Source: CAIOTO01 sp040389165 (GTDB taxonomy: Bacteria > Pseudomonadota > Alphaproteobacteria > Paracaedibacterales > CAIOTO01). Taken from it: a DNA stretch of 25,979 bases. Below are positions 23,626 through 25,979 of this stretch, piece after piece. Where the stretch lies: assembly GCA_040389165.1 (NCBI GenBank), contig JAZKAK010000004.1, positions 1-25,979 of the forward strand, in the 5' to 3' direction. The notes below the pieces were generated by a model. The model worked only from the letters and a program-made list of their open reading frames with translations, made no database searches and was not told where the DNA came from. Positions within the stretch are counted from its first letter, which is position 1. Each line of letters begins with the position of its first letter. The position numbers and the translations under genes are program-made.

Positions 23626-24168
23626 ATGTTTAACAGAAAAAAAATAAATATGCTAAGTGGCATAACATTAGGTTGCTTACTTATGTTAACAACAGAAGGT
23701 TTTAGTAATAGCAGAAGATGCAAAATCAGATGCGAAGATGGTTTAGGTATCAGGAGCGCTACTGATTACAGCAAAACATGTTACACTCTTGGATCTGAAG
23801 AATGCCAAAGGCATGGAGGTGTAAAAAAGATAACTGATCTAACTCAACAAGCAGAAAACAGAGAACAACGAGAAGAAACCCGAGCACGTAGAGCAGAACA
23901 AGCTGCGGCAGCAATCGCAGCGGTAGCGAAAGTACCCGTAGCCCCAATAACAAACCATGCTTGTGGGAGAGACTCTGTTGCTTGTACGATCAAAAGTAGG
24001 CTATGCATTTTTAGGGTTGATAGGGATGATCAAAAAATAGTAATACTTCCTTCAGAAGAAATTACAGAGGGTCCTAACTACAAAAATGGCGGCGTTTCTT
24101 ATGCTTGTATGAAAAAAGATGCTTACGCGAAATTGCCATTCCCCGACACAACAGATCGCGGCGCTTAA
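23626..24168 (+). CDS. Small secreted cysteine-rich protein, cassette copy A
   Basis: About 180 residues from ATG 23626; an ATG at 23620 is in frame but only touches the AAGGGA ribosome-binding site. The signal peptide is NMLSGITLGCLLMLTTEGFS. The mature part has an N-terminal region with four cysteines (RRCKIRCED, TCYTLGSEEC), a Gln/Glu/Arg then Ala-rich helical linker, and a C-terminal region with four more (HACGRDSVACTIK, LCIF, YACMKK), enough for four disulfides. I recognise no family. It lies on the strand opposite the holin and sleB-like genes. Its first 29 codons and last codons are identical to the copy at 25059, and the rest is strongly diverged. Secretion is inferred from the signal peptide. 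Confidence 0.85.
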   Translation: MFNRKKINMLSGITLGCLLMLTTEGFSNSRRCKIRCEDGLGIRSATDYSKTCYTLGSEECQRHGGVKKITDLTQQAENREQREETRARRAEQAAAAIAAVAKVPVAPITNHACGRDSVACTIKSRLCIFRVDRDDQKIVILPSEEITEGPNYKNGGVSYACMKKDAYAKLPFPDTTDRGA

Positions 24169-24220
24169 TGGGTTGCATTATCTGATGGGAATGCGACCTA
24201 TCACTTTTATTTTTCTCAAC

Positions 24221-24320
24221 GTCATCTATGCTCGGCGAGGATCCAGAAAAGCCTCTTTAAAAACCGTAATTTTTGGGGAGAGCTAAACAGCCTGGATCCC
24301 CGCCTCCGCGGGAATGACAG
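24221..24320. repeat. REP-doublet element, family A, inside the cassette (copy A)
   Basis: The left arm GTCATCTATGCTCGGCGAGG-ATCCAG is decayed. The right arm CCTGGATCCCCGCCTCCGCG-GGAATGACAG is well kept. They are about 45 bp apart. The same element is at 25693-25792. Confidence 0.65.
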
Positions 24321-24367
24321 TAAGAAAAATGAAAGTGACGGGTAGCATACTGGTCGTCATTTCACAC

Positions 24368-24412
24368 TGTGTGCATATTTTTTAAGCAATTAATGTTTTG
24401 ACTATGCACACA
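24368..24412. promoter_or_regulatory. Long-spaced perfect inverted repeat (copy A)
   Basis: TGTGTGCATA (24368-24377) and TATGCACACA (24403-24412) are perfect 10-bp arms with 25 bases between. Repeated at 25840-25884. It could be a hairpin, a protein-binding pair or a recombination site; nothing decides. Confidence 0.5.
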
Positions 24413-24438
24413 TTTTACTTCCTATCTGATAGTCACCT

Positions 24439-24503
24439 CACATTCACAGGTACACATTCACAGGTACACATTCACAGGTACACATTCACAGGTACACATT
24501 CAC
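24439..24503. repeat. 14-bp tandem repeat, 4.6 copies (copy A)
   Basis: Unit CACATTCACAGGTA, four exact copies at 24439-24494 and nine bases of a fifth, then unique sequence. The unit is not a multiple of three and lies outside any gene. Confidence 0.95.
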
Positions 24504-24521
24504 GTAAAAAACAATCTAATG

Positions 24522-24809
24522 CTACGTCCTACCCGTCAGTTTAAAGAACCGATGTCTTCCTATCCGCGCACGCTCATCTGCACCAACCACCCATTTTGGC
24601 GGCACCGTCAAAGAGTTTGAATAATAATGATCCGCCCCTTTTGTTAGATCGGGATACGTACGTGCAGCAACCGCTCGCGCCACATCTAAACATTGCGCAA
24701 AAAGCAAATTTTCATCTGTCACTTCCATAAGCTTCGGCAGGTTTGGATCATTCCTATTCCAACACGAAAATTGATATGGCTTTAAACACACATCACGTAC
24801 TGTCCGACC
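24522..24809 (-). pseudogene. 5'-truncated SleB-type cell-wall hydrolase (Hydrolase_2)
   Basis: The open frame up to the junction encodes the C-terminal half of a SleB/CwlJ-type murein hydrolase: GRTVRDVCLKPYQFSCWNRN, then DPNLPKLMEVTDENLLFAQC, a KGADHYYSNS motif with the family's conserved His-Tyr, VPPKW, and IGRHRFFKL near the end. The catalytic N-terminal part with its glutamate is missing because the tandem duplication junction at 24810/24811 cuts the gene. A GTG at 24791 could start an 89-residue stub, probably not functional. A complete gene is expected to the right of the window. With the holin it makes a lysis pair. Family recognition is by motif. Confidence 0.85.
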
Positions 24810-24810
24810 A

Positions 24811-24918
24811 AACCACGTCTGCGGCTACTTTTTCAGCATCATCACCTGATAACCATCGCACAATCGCCGGTGCAAATTCGGCCAATCCCATGGCCGCTGC
24901 TACAAATGGAAATGCCAT
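24811..24918 (-). pseudogene. Duplicated first 36 codons of the holin gene
   Basis: Identical by eye to the 5' end of the holin gene (23378-23485), with the same ribosome-binding site. After codon 36 the frame crosses the junction, reads WSDST and stops at 24793-24795, giving a 41-residue product that holds only the N-terminal hydrophobic stretch. It is a by-product of the tandem duplication. Confidence 0.9.
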
Positions 24919-25058
24919 TTTTGATTCCTTTCGTTAGATTACATTCACAATGATAGATTCTCTTAAAATCGTCTGAAATTGAGCATAGTTTAACTATATA
25001 TTAACTTTTGATATGCATAATGTGATTACTGATAGGTAATATTAAAAAGGGAATGGAA

Positions 25059-25640
25059 ATGTTTAACAGAAAAAAAATAAATATGCTAAGTGGCATAACA
25101 TTAGGTTGCTTACTTATGTTAACAACAGAAGGTTTTAGTAGTAGCAGAATATGCAAAATCAGATGCGAAGATGATTCAGTTACCACGAGCATTACTTACA
25201 ACAGCAGCTGTGACACTCTTAGATCTAAAGAATGCCAAGGGCGTGGAGGTGTAAATGATATAACTGATCTAACTCAAGAAGAAAACAACGAGAGAGAACA
25301 ACGAGAAAGAACCCGTAGAAATAACGAAGCAGGTAGAGCAAAACAAGCTGCTGCAGCGGCGGCGGCAACAGCGGATGCGGCAGCAATCGCAGCGGCAGCG
25401 GCAGCACCCACAGCCCCAATAACAAACCATGCTTGTGGGTCACACTCTGTTGCTTGTACGATCAAAGGTAGGCAATGCATTTTTATGGTTGATAGTGATG
25501 ATCAAAAAATAGTAACACTTCCTTCAAAAGAAATTGCAGAGAGTCCTAAATACAGAAATGGCGGCGTTTTTTATGGTTGTATGAAAAAAGATGCTTACGC
25601 GAAATTGCCATCCCCCGACACAACAGATCGCGGCGCTTAA
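25059..25640 (+). CDS. Small secreted cysteine-rich protein, cassette copy B
   Basis: About 193 residues from ATG 25059, with the same AAGGGA ribosome-binding site and the same signal peptide as copy A. All eight mature cysteines are kept (ICKIRC, SCDTLRSKEC, HACGSHSVAC, QCIF, YGCMKK). The linker is longer by about 13 residues and consists largely of Ala (AAAAAAATADAAAIAAAAAA) after an Arg/Asn/Glu segment. Relative to copy A, about 24 securely aligned codons differ, all as amino-acid replacements. The last eight codons and the stop are identical. Function is unknown; the pattern suits a secreted, disulfide-bonded protein under diversifying selection. Confidence 0.85.
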   Translation: MFNRKKINMLSGITLGCLLMLTTEGFSSSRICKIRCEDDSVTTSITYNSSCDTLRSKECQGRGGVNDITDLTQEENNEREQRERTRRNNEAGRAKQAAAAAAATADAAAIAAAAAAPTAPITNHACGSHSVACTIKGRQCIFMVDSDDQKIVTLPSKEIAESPKYRNGGVFYGCMKKDAYAKLPSPDTTDRGA

Positions 25641-25979
25641 TGGGTTGCATTATCTGATGGGAATGCGACCTATCACTTTTATTTTTCTCAACGTCATCTA
25701 TGCTCGGCGAGGATCCAGAAAAGCCTCTTTAAAAACCGTAATTTTTGGGGAGAGCTAAACAGCCTGGATCCCCGCCTCCGCGGGAATGACAGTAAGAAAA
25801 ATGAAAGTGACGGGTAGCATACTGGTCGTCATTTCACACTGTGTGCATATTTTTTAAGCAATTAATGTTTTGACTATGCACACATTTTACTTCCTATCTG
25901 ATAGTCACCTCACATTCACAGGTACACATTCACAGGTACACATTCACAGGTACACATTCACAGGTACACATTCACAGGT
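25641..25979. other. Non-coding tail of cassette copy B to the window end
   Basis: No gene is seen. It contains the second copies of the REP doublet (25693-25792), the 10-bp inverted repeat (25840-25849 and 25875-25884) and the 14-bp array (from 25911). The first 270 bases match copy A exactly by eye. Confidence 0.75.
25911..25979. repeat. 14-bp tandem repeat, at least 4.9 copies (copy B, window end)
   Basis: Four full CACATTCACAGGTA units and 13 bases of a fifth before the window stops. In copy A the fifth unit breaks off after nine bases, so copy B already has more units. The array probably continues and may be why the sequence ends here. Confidence 0.95.

Larger units (their letters stand above)
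24169..24521. other. Non-coding tail of cassette copy A
   Basis: No gene is seen. The stretch holds a diverged family A REP doublet, a 10-bp inverted repeat and the 14-bp array, each listed separately. Its first 270 bases are identical by eye to 25641-25910. No simple terminator with a T tract is evident. Confidence 0.7.
23378..24810. repeat. Tandem duplication unit, copy A (1433 bp)
   Basis: Begins inside the holin gene (after codon 36, minus strand), runs through the secreted-protein gene, a REP doublet, an inverted repeat and a 14-bp tandem array, and ends within the sleB-like gene. At 24811 the sequence jumps back to the holin segment and starts again. The offset is 1433 bp until the coding length difference, then 1472 bp. 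Confidence 0.95.
24811..25979. repeat. Tandem duplication unit, copy B (runs off the window)
   Basis: Repeats copy A from holin codon 36 onward. The 248 bp before the secreted-protein ATG and 270 bp after its stop are identical by eye; nearly all differences lie in the mature coding region. The right end lies in the 14-bp array, so the rest of the unit is not visible. Confidence 0.95.

Noticed and set aside
24439..24503. CRISPR array
   Set aside because: The 14-bp units, like the 21-bp units at 1-63 and the 22-bp units at 1603, are contiguous with no spacers, and no cas genes are present.
23620..25640. Diversity-generating retroelement variation in the two secreted-protein copies
   Set aside because: The differences include all base types (for example GGT/GAT, TTA/TCA, AGG/ACG, GCT/ATT) and indels, not only changes at adenines, and no reverse transcriptase gene is present.

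Overview
The window looks like a stretch of an alphaproteobacterial chromosome, probably from a host-associated or intracellular lineage (Holosporales/Rickettsiales-like; this is inference). The evidence is an F1 ATPase beta subunit with the Lys/Thr/Ala-rich N-terminal extension seen in some alphaproteobacteria, a 3TM holin of the gene-transfer-agent type, a CcmB-like haem exporter subunit, a Rpn/PD-(D/E)XK nuclease-transposase, an exported ankyrin protein and dense small palindromic repeats. Housekeeping genes (rimM, ccmB, atpD, proC, pgi) stand singly, outside their usual operons. Both window ends lie inside short tandem repeats, as expected where an assembly breaks.

Layout. 1-1556: REP-type repeats, then an exported M48 zinc metalloprotease with a TPR-like tail. 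1557-5762: a repeat-rich spacer, then a 1286-residue autotransporter-type passenger protein with no beta-barrel, closed by a strong terminator. 5816-6738: Rpn-family nuclease with its own promoter. 6918-11166: promoter, SNF2 helicase, SWIM zinc-finger protein and rimM, closely spaced and probably one operon. 11167-13188: a REP doublet, ccmB, a 125-bp MITE-like element and an exported coiled-coil protein on the minus strand. 13449-15435: an exported protein with a Ser/Glu/Lys repeat tail, and its terminator. 15467-17443: repeats running into the 3' end of a solitary atpD, then a second copy of the 125-bp element. 17518-20499: alpha/beta hydrolase, ankyrin protein, proC. 20500-21529: an AT-rich membrane-protein gene between two 123-bp copies of the proC 5' end. 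21618-22906: pgi, apparently driven from a 35-bp relic of the MITE-like element. 22952-25979: a lysis-type pair (3TM holin and SleB-type cell-wall hydrolase) interrupted by a tandemly duplicated cassette carrying a small cysteine-rich secreted protein.

The most interesting part is 23378-25979. A unit of about 1.43 kb is duplicated in tandem. By eye, its non-coding flanks and the first 29 codons of the secreted-protein gene are identical between copies, and so is all downstream sequence up to a 14-bp tandem repeat. The mature protein region is heavily changed. In the codons that can be aligned without doubt every substitution changes an amino acid, while all eight cysteines are kept. This suggests a diversifying secreted-protein cassette housed in a phage/GTA-derived lysis locus, possibly part of a longer array beyond the window.

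Three families of small palindromic elements recur (a dRS3-like REP doublet, a GATGGCCAC/CGCCATGAC doublet, and the ATACC-ended element). They appear to supply promoters or to remodel gene ends in several places.
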